DNA of 64,000 bases from the NCBI GenBank assembly GCA_963573305.1, contig OY754332.1:138253977-138317976 (forward strand), given 5' to 3'. The notes under the pieces are model-generated. The model worked only from the letters and a program-made list of their open reading frames with translations, made no database searches and was not told the DNA's origin. The position numbers were made by a program, and so were the translations under genes. Shown here piece by piece: positions 32,924 to 46,661 of this stretch. This stretch comes from Pyrrhosoma nymphula (lineage: Eukaryota > Arthropoda > Insecta > Odonata > Coenagrionidae). Position 1 is the first letter of the stretch; the number at the start of each line of letters is the position of its first letter.

Positions 32924-35319
32924 CTTAAGAGAGGGGTAAATAATTTTCCCCTTCCTTCTCAATTCTCTCATTGAGTTTTCCGACTGGAAAATGAGCGAAA
33001 CTCAAAAATTCTCCCTTTCCAATCGCGCAAATATAAACGATGTGGGACATAGGTGGATCGGGTTGGTATGTGACAGGAGTACTTACGGGCTTCCATCTGG
33101 GAGGGCGCGGCGTCGGCATTGGCCCAATCTTAACCGGCGCACAGTGGGCGGAAATAAAAGAAGCTAGCCAAAACTCTCTTTATTCTAAAGCTTTTACTCG
33201 AGAAGTGGGAATATGATAATATAGTACTCCTACATATGTGGTACAAGATGAGACCTTAGAAATATTCCATAGGCAGTTTTGTAGTAGCTCTTAACTTATA
33301 TTCAAAATATTTTTTGTAATAATTAATGGAGTCAATTTATCCACTACACTTTCGAATAAAAAAATAGCATAGATTTTCACTATCGCCACTTAGCCAATCC
33401 AAGATTTTAGCATCCACAGTTAGAGTAACATGTAAGGCAACGAAAAAGAAAAACTTGCGCAAACTAGCGAATTTGCCTTTGTGGGGAAAATACGCTTTTC
33501 CAGCCACGGCGCGCGCCGCGGTGACGCAACGCAACCATACAATGAGATGTTACAGGGCAGAGGCATATTCCCGAATCATGGTAGTATTTTCGTTATTATA
33601 TTTATAGCTTATGAACTTCACATCACTGTTTCATGGTTATCAGTTTCATATTATGGTACACAGTCCTTTCTTATACTGCAGTGTTCTCCTCAGTAACTTA
33701 AGCTTCAGTCGTGTAATTATGGGTCGAGAACAGGGAGCCAAACTGGGCAGATGACTGTGTTAAAATTTATCTTATCTTGCCATTCAAAGTTATTACTGTA
33801 AAATTCTGAACTCTCATCGTTCCATTGGTAGTATTAACGCCACAACTGTTCCTAAAAAGGACCGAGCGTTCCTCACGTGGACCAGGGACCTCACACGCTC
33901 CTAAGCGGCGTCAACCGATACTGCTCCATTATAAATGGTCCCACATGCCGACCACAGAACATAAAGTACCCATTCACAGTGAAAGTATCGTGATGGAGGC
34001 AATTTTCTCCATATGTCAGCTATCTGAAGAAGCCATGGAGCCCAGAAACAAATATATCAGAATATTTAGAGAGCAGCAAACGAGAAATATATCAAGGATG
34101 GCCACAAACGAGGATCTCTTTCATAGACTACTATTAACATCTAATACATAATCAGTATTAAGCCTTCAGTTAAAAAAAAACAACCATAAGTTAAAAAAAA
34201 GTAGTAAAGAGTCTTTTGATCAATAATAAAACGGACTCGGATGAAACGCCTGAGTTTGAGGACGACGAATTGATACGCATTAATTATTATTTTCTCCACT
34301 GTTTTAATCAATAGGGTCTAGTCTTTTCCCTCAAGTTTTTTCATTATTTACAAATGTTCGCGTCATAGCTGCGCTGGCGTTGTGTTAATCTAAGACGTTA
34401 AGTGTTCAGATTAGTGATTGGTAGATGATTCTCAGCAACAGATCTGGGGAAATCTGACAAACTACGCTAAAACTAAATGTGAAAGCTCGTTGTGATTATG
34501 GAATTACTGCGATTTATCCGAGTATTTTTTCTTCTTCAGGAGTTTCCATTTCACTCTGAACAATCAATATTGCGATGCGTATTTAGGAGAAAATAGCATT
34601 TATTTCTAAAAATGAAGATTCCGGGGAGGAGGGTGTAAGACTACGTCACCGAGATCGGCATTGTATCTAAGACAATGTGATATACTATTTTGTCAATAGC
34701 GCGACTTAAATTCCGCGTCTGCCGTGTCCACCATACCGAATCAAATATCCAGCCCAACGAACGGACAGGCAACGATAACTACTGTCCGTGTCAAAATTAT
34801 AGACGCTTGTATCTTCGCATTGAACCACCGCGTGGAAATAAGATATGTATCAGTTGAGAGCCTATTTTTTATTTACATTTCACAAGAGAAGTGAAACCTT
34901 TTCCCAATCATTTCTAGGCATTCATTAGGCAATAATATTGAAAAAAATGGTCCTGTTTTTGGGCTCCGCGGCGGAAGGTTCAACTTTGGAAACCTGTAGG
35001 GTCAGAACTTCTCGTTTAATTGCATTTTCCTTTCCGCAAGACGTGTACAATGGCACTGGAAAATAGTGTGTACCAATATAAAATTGATAATTTGTTTGAC
35101 AATTCATTCCATATAATTTCTAAATTCAATCCCAATGCTTCTGAGCTAGACCCATAGCAAAGTTTGCGCACCCACGAACACGGGTGGGAAGTTCTACAAG
35201 CAGAATTATTTTTACCATTATACACCCTGACAAGGCACTTTAATGCCCAAAATGCGAGTAGGACGTCGTCACCCATTTCAAAATTGGTCCATTTTGGTTC
35301 ATCACGAGGAAAAGGTACA
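32924..35319. other. No recognised gene; weak open frame at 33825-34151
   Basis: The 108-codon plus-strand frame at 33825-34151 has a hydrophilic, partly helical C-terminal half (EAMEPRNKYIRIF, NEDLFHRLL). It loosely resembles the C-terminal part of transposon-encoded DNA-binding proteins, but I cannot assign it. The remainder is AT-rich and uninformative. Confidence 0.25.
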
Positions 35320-35800
35320 CTCATGTCACCGAGTCGCTCTGAAACAGTTTCACGGTCTGTAAGAATAAACAGCAGCTCTCAAAGAAACTGCTCGAACGAA
35401 AAAAAAGAACGCCACCGCCAACGCTAGCAGCGCGATTGACACGGGGGCAGGCGAGACTCTTTTGTCCCCGATCGATGGAGCCGAGACGAAAGGGGTCGCC
35501 CGAGGCCACGAGCGCCATCCCCAGAGTCGCCCTCCGGAATCGCGCTCTCTCCCCTCGCCCCGCTCCTAAGGAATACTTCGCGGTCACGGCGAAGGGGCGA
35601 CGAGAGGGGAGCGGGGTACGAAGAGTGGGTTGACCGAAGGCAGAACTCTCCTCGAAGGAACGAGGAGCGCCCGAAGGGTCCTCGGTCCCCGGCGGGTGAC
35701 GCAACGTCTATGAAGTGACACCGGGTCGCCCACGAGGAAACTGCAACGCCCCTCGGGAACGACCCTCGAGAGTCCAACCCAGCGCGCGCGAGAAAGGCAG
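35320..35800. promoter_or_regulatory. CpG-rich island
   Basis: A sharply bounded GC- and CpG-rich segment with open frames in several phases (35321-35704, 35424-35804 and 35584-35826 minus, 35436-35633 plus), none with a known domain. It could be an unmethylated CpG island, a promoter or an rDNA-spacer-like fragment; no rRNA coding sequence is recognisable. Polarity cannot be assigned. Confidence 0.3.
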
Positions 35801-38800
35801 TCAATGTGAGAATGACAATGGTTCATAACTGTGAGAGCCTAATCAATAACGATGCACTGGAAAGAAATAGCACCCGACTTCTTCGAGGACGGGAGAAGCA
35901 GGGTGGGAAAATGAACACCTGGCTGACACACCGGTTGCAGACTCTCTCTCGAGGTGGTTGCCCGGTTTTATTATCGAAACGAGATATTCGAAAGCTAAGT
36001 TAATGATGATTTATCCTTGAAAGCTAACCACCGCTCAATCGCATCTTTAATGCTGACAAGTTGAATGGACGTTGCATCAATCATGTATATGAGTCAAATA
36101 ATACGTATTCCACCTATTTTAGGCTCAATCTCTTAGCGAGAGCAACGCAGCTTTAAAAATTCTCGATTTCATTTATTTCGAAAGTAGATTAAATTAGACT
36201 AAAGGGCTGCATTTCAATCAATCCTCAACGACACTATAATGAATTGAGTGCATCGACGCATGCGAACTGTGCATTCTCTCAGCTAATGTTCGCTGCTCGT
36301 AATTAAGTTATTCATAAAAATCCTTAATAACTCGATTAAAAATACGCATCTGACCCACGATTTTTCCTAGAATCTGCGAGATCTCTTTTGCTGGAATTTG
36401 ACTTTTCCTCTTTGAGACTGTTTACTACTGCTACAATTATTACAGCAGTTTCCGCTTCGTGGACGAAAACAGGCCAAAAAAGTAATTTATACGCTCAAGC
36501 GTTTGATTCTTGGTTCAGGAAATTAAAAGATTTTTTAATTAATTTAGTTTCGCTGTTTCTTTGAATATGCGCGAAGATATTAGAAAAAATACGTTTATTG
36601 CTTTTACCAGGTAATTTTGACTTCGCATGAAACTAACGATAGTAATTCCCGCAAACTGTATATACGTATATACGAAGATAAGACATTTTTTTCGTGGACC
36701 TACTTAAATTATTTACAGTACATGAGTGAGACGGTGATCTAGTTGTAACTACGTAATAGCCATAGGCTAAATTCCATACTATTCTAAGACTATTGTAATG
36801 AAAATAATTCATAATAGGGACGGAAATTTTTGACAAAAACTTACGAGGAGTCTAAGGAGTCTAATTCATTTGAGCTAAGTGGACGACCCACTGGGTAAAA
36901 AACTGTTTAGTTTCGCAAAAACCGGGAGGCCATTGACCGGCGTATTGAAGGTCAAGTTAGAAAGACTCATAAGAAAAAAAATCAATGGAGATATATTTAA
37001 AAAAAACTCTGTATGAAGACAAATATTTCCAGGAAATAATGTAAATGAGAATTGAAAACTTCGAAGAGTGATATTCGACTGGAACCGACACAGAAACGGT
37101 ATGACTAGAATTAAAACGTTTTGTTATGAAATGAGGGTTCAACCTGAATTATTGTACTCGACGCGAGGGTAAAAAAAGTTTCCAGGCAGCGCTAACTGAA
37201 CTGGAAATCTGTTGAGGCAGACCTTGGGGCAATTTTTATCGTGAAAGAAGGGTATCCATTATCTATTTTTGATCAGAAGCACTTGTTTTGCCATTAACTG
37301 TTGAGATTTTTGCGTTCCTCCGAACTTCAGAACGTACAGACGCCAAAAATGTCCCCATGAGGTTTCACATCTAACAACGAACCTGGAGCCTTTGAGTGCA
37401 TTAAGTCTACATTAGCGAAGGTGATTGAATTGCGGTAGGGATAATTCTGCGGCCAGAAGAGCTTTTTAACATAATTTCCAAGCCCTCTTTTCATTTCCTG
37501 GATCATGTATCCGACGCATGAGTGCGTAATACCTGATTTTATCGACCGTTTTCGACCACAGCTTGGAAAGGGCTCTGCGAAATAGTAGCCGTAGATATAA
37601 AAGAGAGAAAATCAAATTCCAGCTTTTAAGTACCCCATTGATTCCAGGACAAATCATTGAGCAGATGCATGTTTTAAATTGAATTAAGAAAAAGATGAAC
37701 GGAAATCTTAATTACGAGTAGCAAATTGTATTATTAATAATAATAAAGAGCTGCGAGCACTCCGAGTATACAAAGTTCGCATTCGTCGATGTACTCAATT
37801 CATTAAAGTTTGATTGAGGAATTTCTAAAGTTTCATTTCAGTCTACTTTCGGGAATTTTTAAATATGCATGGCAGTCGTTGAAAGATTGACACCAACATA
37901 GACGGAGTACGTATTTTAGGACTCGTATGCATGGTTGATGTACCTTTTCAACTCATTAACATAAAAGATTCGATAAAATGGCAGCTTGCTTGTAAGACCA
38001 ATGAAAATAATAGCTGTTTACGCTTAACTTTCGAAATATTCGACTTGATCTCGAGCTAATTAAACAGAATAATTTACCATAGAAAATATAAGTACAAGCT
38101 CCCAACAACACGAAACTTATAAACATCTATCGGCAAATAACCATTTAAGATTACATACAGAAAGAGAAGTAAAGATGCACATCGACACTTGATCCCCCTT
38201 TTATAAATAGCTATTTCAGCGTATTTTTACCAATGTATAAACTCTAATTCAAAACTGGTCCCGGATTTTAATCATGGTCGGCATATACTCCATACCCAAT
38301 ACTTTTAGAAATTCCTCAAATTTTACTTGACTTGAGATGAAGTTGCTCATTCATTGACATCAAAGCTTTTCTACTTCATTTAACTTGTCATTTTATAGTC
38401 AAATGTCCTTAAGGGACTTGATTTACTATTGACGGAAATGAGTGCTCACACTTACAGACACTCAGCTCATTCGCGTCTCAGTTGAAAAGCAGTTACTTCT
38501 AAGAGTTTATGACACATAAGGTACTGGAGCACACTCAAACCCAAGGGATAGGTGCATATCCCACTGTGCCAAAAACCAGTGAATTCAATCCTTTCGCTGA
38601 CATTATTTCATTCTGAGGTGACTGGGGCGTTTAATTTGAGAGTACAGAAATCCACGCACAAATCGAGAAATTTTCAACCTTTTGAGAATTGTCTACGCTT
38701 AATGAAAGGGAAATGAACCTAAAAAGGTATACTCAGGAAATACTCGGGAAGTATATTACTGTCCTAATGACCTTGCACAGCATACCATATGCCAATATGA

Positions 38801-38959
38801 CTTGAAGGAATAAGCCTCAATGAGAACCGAAAGCCATGGAATGACCTCCCTAACACACACGTGTAGCAGTTTGCCTCCTTTCCTTGAACAAAAAGAAATG
38901 TTGTCGGCGATCTCGACTCTACGGCCACCAGCGCAACAAGGAAATATTGAAATAGTATC
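35801..38959. other. AT-rich stretch, nothing recognised
   Basis: More than 3 kb without a long open frame, terminal repeat or retroelement motif. It could be intronic or intergenic. Confidence 0.4.
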
Positions 38960-39530
38960 AAGATAATGCAAAGTTCATTCTCCAGAAAAAACAACAAACT
39001 CCTTTTCATTGAAAAAAATAATAGCAACCGATACGGAAACACTGCGGGGAAAAAAGCAACCGTAACTTCAAAGCATAAAATGGAGAGCCTGTTGGTTTGC
39101 ACCAGCGCCCCTGAAAGAGAGTGCCCTAGAAAGAGCAAGATGGCAAGTTGGTGCCGTAAGAAAAAGGAAGAGAAACGGTGGGGTAGCGGCGGAGCGGGAG
39201 GGCCAAAGACGCCGCGCAATGCACCTTCGATCTGGCCGCTTCGACCGATGGCGCGAAGGAACCTCAGACAGGTTATTTGCCGGAGAAAGGTCAGGGATGC
39301 AGGGCGATGAGTTCGAGGCGTACATTTTCCAGGGGAGAGAGCACGAGATGTAGGAAGGAGGGATGGCAGCACGACGCTGAGGGAGAAAAAGGACATTTCA
39401 CCAAATATTCCCGCAGGGAAGACCCCTTTACGTCGAGTTATTTCTCGGCACCAGCGAGATGGCACGAACCTCTACCGCATGCCCAACGGCTTTCTTTGAT
39501 CCGCGTTTCAGACGCCTGAGGTGCCTTTTC
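38960..39530. other. Moderately GC-rich patch with overlapping open frames
   Basis: The 233-codon minus-strand frame 38764-39465 is the longest open frame in the window, but it overlaps plus-strand frames (38966-39310, 39277-39519) and has no recognised domain. Its serine-, leucine- and phenylalanine-rich composition is typical of the antisense of purine-rich DNA. I do not call a gene. Confidence 0.25.
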
Positions 39531-41976
39531 GCTGACGAGGGCTACGGCGAAGATTAATTTCGTCACACAAAGCGGAGAAAATCTGTTTCTAAAAATCATA
39601 CAACTGCCACAATTGCGGTGAGAAATATGTGAAAACTTGATATGCACATCTGAACTTGGTTCATTATGCTGATCAGTATTTTTCAACGGTACATACACAA
39701 GGCAGCCAAATGCCGGAATAAGACAAAGTTCTGAGTGCGATTAATTGTTACGTAAAATCTCCACAAACAATAGGAAATGATTGCCAGCAAAGAACATGCG
39801 TAAGCCGTACGAGAATAAACGTTTAAGTGTTAGGATGGAAAGAACGAAAACATGGAGGCTATGGAGGTTAGGTGGCTTTCCAAACTACGGGGCTGAGTAC
39901 GAATTCCCGCAGAGGTGGAGATTTTTCAGTGGAATTCGATCCCTACTTGGATACTTTGTGCATAGCACTTCAAGTAATGTACTCTGTCCGTCGGATGGGA
40001 CGCTTAACTGCGGTTGGTTGATGCCAGTGACTTGAAAGTAAGCATCATTGCTTTCAAATACCACCACTTCCGCCACTAGTAACATTCAAATTTTCATTCG
40101 TTTGCTGGGCTGCGTTGATTACTTTAAATGTAATTACATATCATATATGTTTGAGTGAAACACCCTTGGGTGTGTCCACTCAATATAATTATGAAGAGGC
40201 TACAATAATTTAATGTGAAAAATCCGCACTAACGCTTTTTATTTTTATATAGTGTTAACGGATATTGTTTTCAAATGGATCCTCCAAAACAGCGTTCGAT
40301 GTCACCGATTTTGTAATATAACGAGATAGGAACGACTAGTTCCAGGTGCAGCATGCATATTAAGTAAATGCAAATGGGATACTTAAGTCCATTGCAAAAA
40401 GGATGCTCGTCAAATCGCGTTCAGACACTAGCTGTGTCTAGGGGTTTCTTTAGAACGATTGGAATACACAGGGATGTGCTGCCAGTAGCCTTTTTCTCTC
40501 TCGGTAGTATCTTACTCGCTTTTTGTCTTCTTTGTTCTTTCAAGTGGGACTTATTTACTGTCGTTCACTTCTGTCGCGCGTCCACGATCCGACACAACAT
40601 TTTTTTTTCATTTTTATGGCTTGACTTGGGAATGAAGTAGCCGTGATCGATGACTCGCTGGCTGAAGAAATGGTTTAGAAATTTGTCGAATTAAAATACT
40701 TCATTCGGAAGATCTCCAGAAATTGATTCACGACAGAAACTGAAGTTCACTACGTCGATTTTTTTGTACAACCGGCCGTTATTTTCTTCATGTAAATGCA
40801 CTTCTTTTAGCCATTAAGTGCAAGTAGCATAACGATTGACGCCTCAAGCCACACATTTTTTACCCAATTTTCCCTTAATGTACCACGTACCATTCTCTGC
40901 TGACTGGCTGGGGTGAGATCGAATTGCCCACGACTATGGGGGGGACAACAAATACATGTATATACGTCATGCACAAAGAGAAGGCGCTAAAGCCGCGTAT
41001 GAGAACACGAGGTACTTCTAGACATTCCTTCCCCTGGGACTTGGCTACCTCGCTCCAACTTTATCCTCAGAGGTCTTACTAGACCTCATTTAATATTAAA
41101 ACTAACTCAAGCCCAGGGCTGAGTAGCTATTGAGTAACAATTTTACGTTCTGTTATACTGTAAAAACGCGCCGTGGACTGGCTCACGAGCAAAGTATTTC
41201 CGGGGGTTCTGAACTCCGATCACTAAGATTAGATGAGTAGGGGTGTCGTGTTTAAGTACACCCAGCAGCTGACGTGAAATCGAATCGTCTGAATTCCGTA
41301 GAGCGAAATACCGCGCAAAAACTAATTTCCAATTATCTCTATCATGCTGTCACTTCGGATTTCCTTGCTTTGGGTGGTATACCCGATGAAAAAGCCGTCC
41401 ATTTACTTCGTTTTGATTTGAGTTTTGCTCGTGCGACGATAAATATCCTCAGCAACCGGAAAAAAAACATGAAAACCAAACATTTATACCACAGGAACGA
41501 AAGACGGAGGAGGTTGAGAAAAAGATATAAAAGGTCGATATAAAACGTCAATCAAACAGAAATCTTTTGACCATTTAGCTTCGGCTCGGTACTTAACAAC
41601 GAATAATAAGAAGCTAATGTGCAGTAGCAAAGTCATCAAATCAACATAATATTCACTGGCCGTATTGGTACAACTTAATTCAAATACTACGAATAACAAG
41701 ACTGCGGGACTAAAAAATATTCAATTGAATAGCTAATCCTCAGCTTCGTACATATACCATGCCATAACACCGATGGAAAACCCCCAAAAAATTGCCGTAA
41801 AAGACATTCGGCGGCATTGTTCTGAGGACATGGTTGCTCATTACACACAGCTGAAGGAGTTCAAATTACCTACCTTTGTCACAAAGAGAGTTAAACCACT
41901 TTTCTCCACACTGCTCACTGGAGGAAGTTTATACGAAGAAAAACGGGCAGTATAAATATGTATGATCCAATAAAAT
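39531..41976. other. No recognised gene
   Basis: Short open frames only (for example 40368-40640 and 41274-41543), without known motifs. Confidence 0.35.
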
Positions 41977-42594
41977 TAGAGCTAGGGGATTTATGCGACC
42001 ACATAAACGCATAATTTCTCAGAAACGTACAAAATGCAACAACAACAACAATTTATGACATGTGCGCCTAAACTCTGACCTAAATTGAATCGCATAAAAA
42101 CGCATAATCACGAGGTATTTACAGCATACCCAAATTCTCCCGCATAATCTCGCATAATGACCCGAAATGTGAAGGGTGTGTGCTATTTTTGTCACACTTG
42201 GATGTTAAAAAGGGCATTTTCGGGCCCCGGGAAATTTTCTGTGCGAGTTTCGAGGCCTGAAGAACATTAAGTGCCATGCTGCATGAAGATATATATAGGA
42301 GTATTTCCTACACACTACTACGCTTTACTCAATGCACGTCTGTTCACTGCAGAGCTACTTAGGCGGCTACACTCGGCAAGGAGTGGGGGAGTACGGGGAG
42401 GGGGGAACGAACGAGGGGGGAACGAACGAAGGTGGCCCGCCGCTCTCTCGTTTGTTTTCTTCGAATGCGCCTGCTCGGCTGTCCTTTGCATACCGCCGAA
42501 AACCGATTTGGATGTTTCGCTCGGCTAGTACGGTGCTACGTCGTTGCTATACTGCACTTCCCTTAGTTTATATCGTTGGACTTCATGTTGCAAC

Positions 42595-43287
42595 ATGTCC
42601 GGGAGAGCCAAAACAACTATTCCCTCGCGTGCCTTCGAGTTGTCTGGAGTAGGCAAGTATATTTTCGACAAATCGAAGCAGATTATGATCAATACCGTCT
42701 CTACCATAAGGACACACGGGGCCCGAGCCCAGGGCCCCCGACCTCACGGGGGCCCCGAAATGCCGATATGTTTGCTTAGACAAAAAAAGGAGCTCAATAT
42801 TTTTTCGGTGTCAAAGTAGATACCTACTATAATTACCGTCAGATATTCAATTTTATCCAGAGAGTGAACAGTGAACATTTTACAATAATAAATACGTATT
42901 ATTTGCTAGTTGGTGAAACTGATTAACTGCGCCTTATAAGCATAATAAATATAAAATCATAACAGAAAAATATTTTTTCTTGTCATTCCCTTTTTTTACT
43001 TTCCAACGGGGCCCCAAATTTTTGTGTTCCCAGGGGCCCCGGCATGTCCAAAGACGGCCCTGATTATGATGTGAAGATTTTGCAACGTTAAAGAGGCGTG
43101 GGACAGGAAAAGTACTGTTGACAACCATTGTGCGTCGGCAACTCACAAGTCAGCTAAGATTGCTGCCGAATCGCTATCTCAGAAAAAAACGGCAGGTCTC
43201 TGTGGGAGAATTCCTAGAAAATGCGATGCGCATCAAAACAGAAAAGCAGCAGTTTATTAAAAATACAGCTGTTGCCTTCGCTCGTTA
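42595..43287 (+). pseudogene. CGGBP1-like zinc-finger segment of a hAT transposase, interrupted
   Basis: The first part (42595-42689) begins MSGRAKTTIPSRAFELSG and VGKYIFDKSKQI. After the nested element (42690-43062) and one TSD copy the sequence resumes with RFCNVKEAWDRKSTVDNHC, ASATHKSAK, and in a shifted frame QVSVGEFLENAMRIKTEKQQ to a stop at about 43287. The C...H...H pattern is that of the CGGBP1/BED-like DNA-binding finger that precedes the catalytic domain in one hAT lineage; vertebrate CGGBP1 is known to derive from such a transposase. A stop in the first finger strand, a frameshift at an A-run near 43185, and the insertion all destroy it. Confidence 0.6.
42690..43062. mobile_element. 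373-bp hAT MITE with perfect 8-bp TSD
   Basis: The direct repeat ATTATGAT flanks it exactly (42682-42689 and 43063-43070). The left end CAATACCGTCTCTACC and the inverse of the right end, CAGGGCCGTCTTTGGACATG, form imperfect TIRs, followed on both sides by GGGGCCC-rich blocks. The size, 8-bp TSD and ends identify a non-autonomous hAT. It inserted after the host element. Confidence 0.9.
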
Positions 43288-43876
43288 AAAAGAAATATTG
43301 TAAAAACAGCAGTCTAGTCTTCTAATGTGATGCTGTAATGATTGATGCTTTTGTTCAAAAATTTTATTTTAAACACACTAGTAGTGTGATATATGATGTT
43401 TTGAATGTGTGGTATACACATAGATTATTAACTAGAAATAGTTATTTTTAGTTCATTTTACAAAAAGATATCTCTGTCATGTTGTGACTATGTAATTATT
43501 TTAATTTTTCATACAAATGACAATAAAAAGGTTCTGTTATTTTACTATTTTCAGGCAGTATCATTATTCTTCCTTTTTATCGGTCCTGTTAGTATATGTT
43601 TATGCTTTTATCAATATCATGAAGTGCTTTGAGGAAGACTTGGCGAAAATGGCAAATGACCATTTAGGGAAACTTGTATCGGTCAGTACAAGCTGCATAT
43701 TGTGCTTACGTGAGCGCCTGAAAATCAATTTTTTGGCATAATTTCGCATATTTTTGGAATTTCTCCTGCATAAAAGAAGCATTACGGCCTTTTCTTGGCT
43801 GCATAATAGGAGCATAATTAGATCAAATTTTGGCGCATAATTTTATGTTCGAAAATGCATAAATCCCCTAGCTCTA

Positions 43877-46661
43877 CATATAATTATGAATTCCGAAATA
43901 TTAACCACAAATTTTATACGGATAAGCTTATGCATTTTATTCCATCGAGTTACAGCCTAAAAGTTGTGTTATTAGGACCAATAATCAAACATTACGGGTA
44001 AAGATATTTCTTTTTAGACAACTGGAGTGGAGTTGATACATTGAAAATCACCTTAACCTAAGGCATGCGATTGATTTAGTCTCAGCTGGCCATTTTGAGG
44101 TGTACTAAGGTACCGTGGTCTCAACTTCTACGTCACCTCCTCTCACCTACTTCCACGACTGAGCACCAGCCTGTACCAGGGAGGTTCCCTTCACATCGGT
44201 CGAGCAGCTTTATCCCACTTCCTTAATCCTCCCCCCCGCCCACCTTTCAAGCGGCCTTTCCACACGCCTCAAGTGTGACCCACCACCACACCGCATTCCT
44301 CCTTCACGCCAAATGTGAAACCATGAAGTTTTATTCAGTAGTTGATTAATTATTTCCCCCTAGTCATTTCTCATTTTGCCTTTGGTTAAGAGCAGGTAGA
44401 GAAAGGTAAAATAACAGCCTTTTTCGCGTCGAATTCGAGTCGGCACGGACGCATAAGACCATCTACTTTGGCCATTTCTGGGTTTGTAAACGAAGGGGCG
44501 ACATTTTAACGACTGTCACAGAGAGAGGAAACTCCATCTCGCTTATCTATTTCCCTCGACAGAATAATGCGGGTCCCCTATCCTATAGTCAATGGCCATT
44601 ATATGTACGCCACGATGCTATAAATAGAACGTAACGATCTTCGCAGTCAGTGGAGAAAAGTAAACCACAAGGGACGCTATAACACGCTCTAGACGGGCAC
44701 AAATCGTCTTTGGGAGCGGATATAACGTAAAAAACAACTCCAGGATGCACAGTGAAAACTGAAAGTACTAACGAAGAAGATTTTGCAACACATGGGGGAG
44801 TGACGACGGCCATGGAATTTGCTGTGACTGACATCAGAAATACTATCGTTTAGCAACCACGGGCCAACACAGTCAAAGAAGAATCAGAACAAACCAACTA
44901 ATTAAAACCTACGTTTTTAAGTTCGGCCATCAACGCGGCAATATTTTTTAGCTAATATTCAACTAGCTACGTACTTTTAAGCCATCTCTTTAATCGGATT
45001 TCTCGTCTTTTCAAGGAGTTCATGCAATTTATACAGGAAAAGGAACAATGAAAACGACGTGATACAGCAAATGAATTCCAGCAAGAGACAAAAAAATGAC
45101 ATACCTAAAATGGCAACTACACTTACAAATATTACAAGGCAGTAATTACATGTAACTTACGACTCTTCAAACTTAAAAGTGCATATTCAACAATAAAGTA
45201 GTGGTAGTCATCGGAAAAAATCATGATCCGGCGTAGTAACCTCAAATCCCCCAAACAAATAATAAAAAAGTGAATCTCCAGAAATTAATCGAAGAGGATT
45301 GTGCGACAACACCGACATATCTAATAAATACACGAAATGTTTCCTATGAATTAACGAGGGATTGGAAAGATGAGTTAGCGAATTTCGTCCCTATAAAAGG
45401 TTCAAGTATATCGTTACGTAATCGAACGATCACCAACAACTTTAAAATTGCATGAATAAATGTTGCTTTGGAGCGGGGCTCCCAGTCTCTAAATCTTTCT
45501 TTCACTCTCCCAGATTCGAGGCATAATATCAGTTCGTTTCCCAAGCGATTGTGAGAGGAAATGCACCACCCAAATACACGAATGGATGGAGATTCATGAA
45601 AGTAGGGTAATCCTTACTTTAGATCTTTTACCAAATCAATTTAAGGGTCTGGGTAGCGACAACATGTAGAAGAAATCCAAGGAATCAGCTGGTTTCCTTT
45701 TCGTGTCTTTCATTTCTATTTTGCTTTTATTGCCCTGGCTGCAGAACGAATAAGAGCTGCACTGCTATTATTGACAGCTCGGCCTCATGCGCTAATGAAC
45801 TCGTAGGGCACGTGGTACGTAAATGTGACCATGTGTACCTGAAGATGTTTTGCATGAGCGTCGAGTATCAAACAGAACAGGCGGTGACGTATTTAATTGA
45901 TGGAATCAGGGGTTACATTTTAGTGCTTTACAGCGTAAATCATAAACAAAATAAACATTTGGTACATAACGTTGATTCTCCGCGCAGAATGCGCGTTTCT
46001 TAAGCAATCATTGGTACAATTCCACCTTTGTTTTTAAATCAACAAGATAATGACATAACTGACGTCGAAATAGATCGGTTCAATATAAAAGAAGATTTAA
46101 ACTGTGTACACCATTTCTTTTCACTTTGGCTAAGGAAGTGATGTAATTGGTTAAAATATACTATAAGCTAACTACTAACAAGCAACTACCTGATGAACAT
46201 TCGATACATTACCAACATAAAGAACATTCTTTTACGAGTTAAAAAACTAAAACACGGTAGCCATTACGTTACCCAGCGGCAAGAAGGCTGTAAGCGGCAG
46301 GCTTGCTAACAATTACGGAAGGATATTTAAAACCATCATGGTCAATCTTCGAACAAAATTATTACATAACTTCAAAAGAGAGATATAAGCTTCCATTAAA
46401 GGCATAATTACACCAACACATTACCAAAATTCATCATTTCATGCTTACTCCAATTAAAAATTTGTGAGAAGCATATTTATGTCAACAAATCGTTTCCTTT
46501 TTCAGAATGACAGAAAGTCAATTATACCCCGGCCGTTGGCCAATACCTTCGCTACGTGACTTCCTTCCTGGGATGGGGCCCAACAGAGAGGAATGCAGCA
46601 TTGTGGCAAACGCATGGCATTAGGAAACAACCGATCTTTCTTATCACCAATCCGCCAAAAC
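43877..46661. other. No recognised gene; GC-rich patch near 44.1-44.3 kb
   Basis: A C-rich, CACC-containing patch at about 44130-44310 stands out. The rest is AT-rich and without motifs. Confidence 0.35.

Larger units (their letters stand above)
41977..43876. mobile_element. hAT-like element with CGGBP1-type zinc-finger relic
   Basis: The TIRs begin TAGAGCTAGGGGATTTATGC at 41977 and are mirrored exactly at 43857-43876. The subterminal regions on both sides are rich in GCATAA words. The flanks AATAAAAT and CATATAAT match at 6 of 8 positions, a possible 8-bp TSD. The interior encodes a CGGBP1-like zinc-finger N-terminus but no catalytic domain, so it is non-autonomous. A 373-bp hAT MITE is nested inside (42690-43062). 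Confidence 0.75.

Noticed and set aside
33825..34151. 108-codon open frame with a helical C-terminus
   Set aside because: Loose resemblance to transposon DNA-binding proteins only; no diagnostic residues.
35321..35826. Overlapping open frames in a CpG-rich block, and the idea of an rDNA spacer
   Set aside because: No protein domain, and no 18S, 5.8S or 28S coding sequence was recognisable.
38764..39465. 233-codon open frame, the longest in the window
   Set aside because: It overlaps open frames on the other strand, lacks domain motifs and has the composition expected from antisense of purine-rich DNA.
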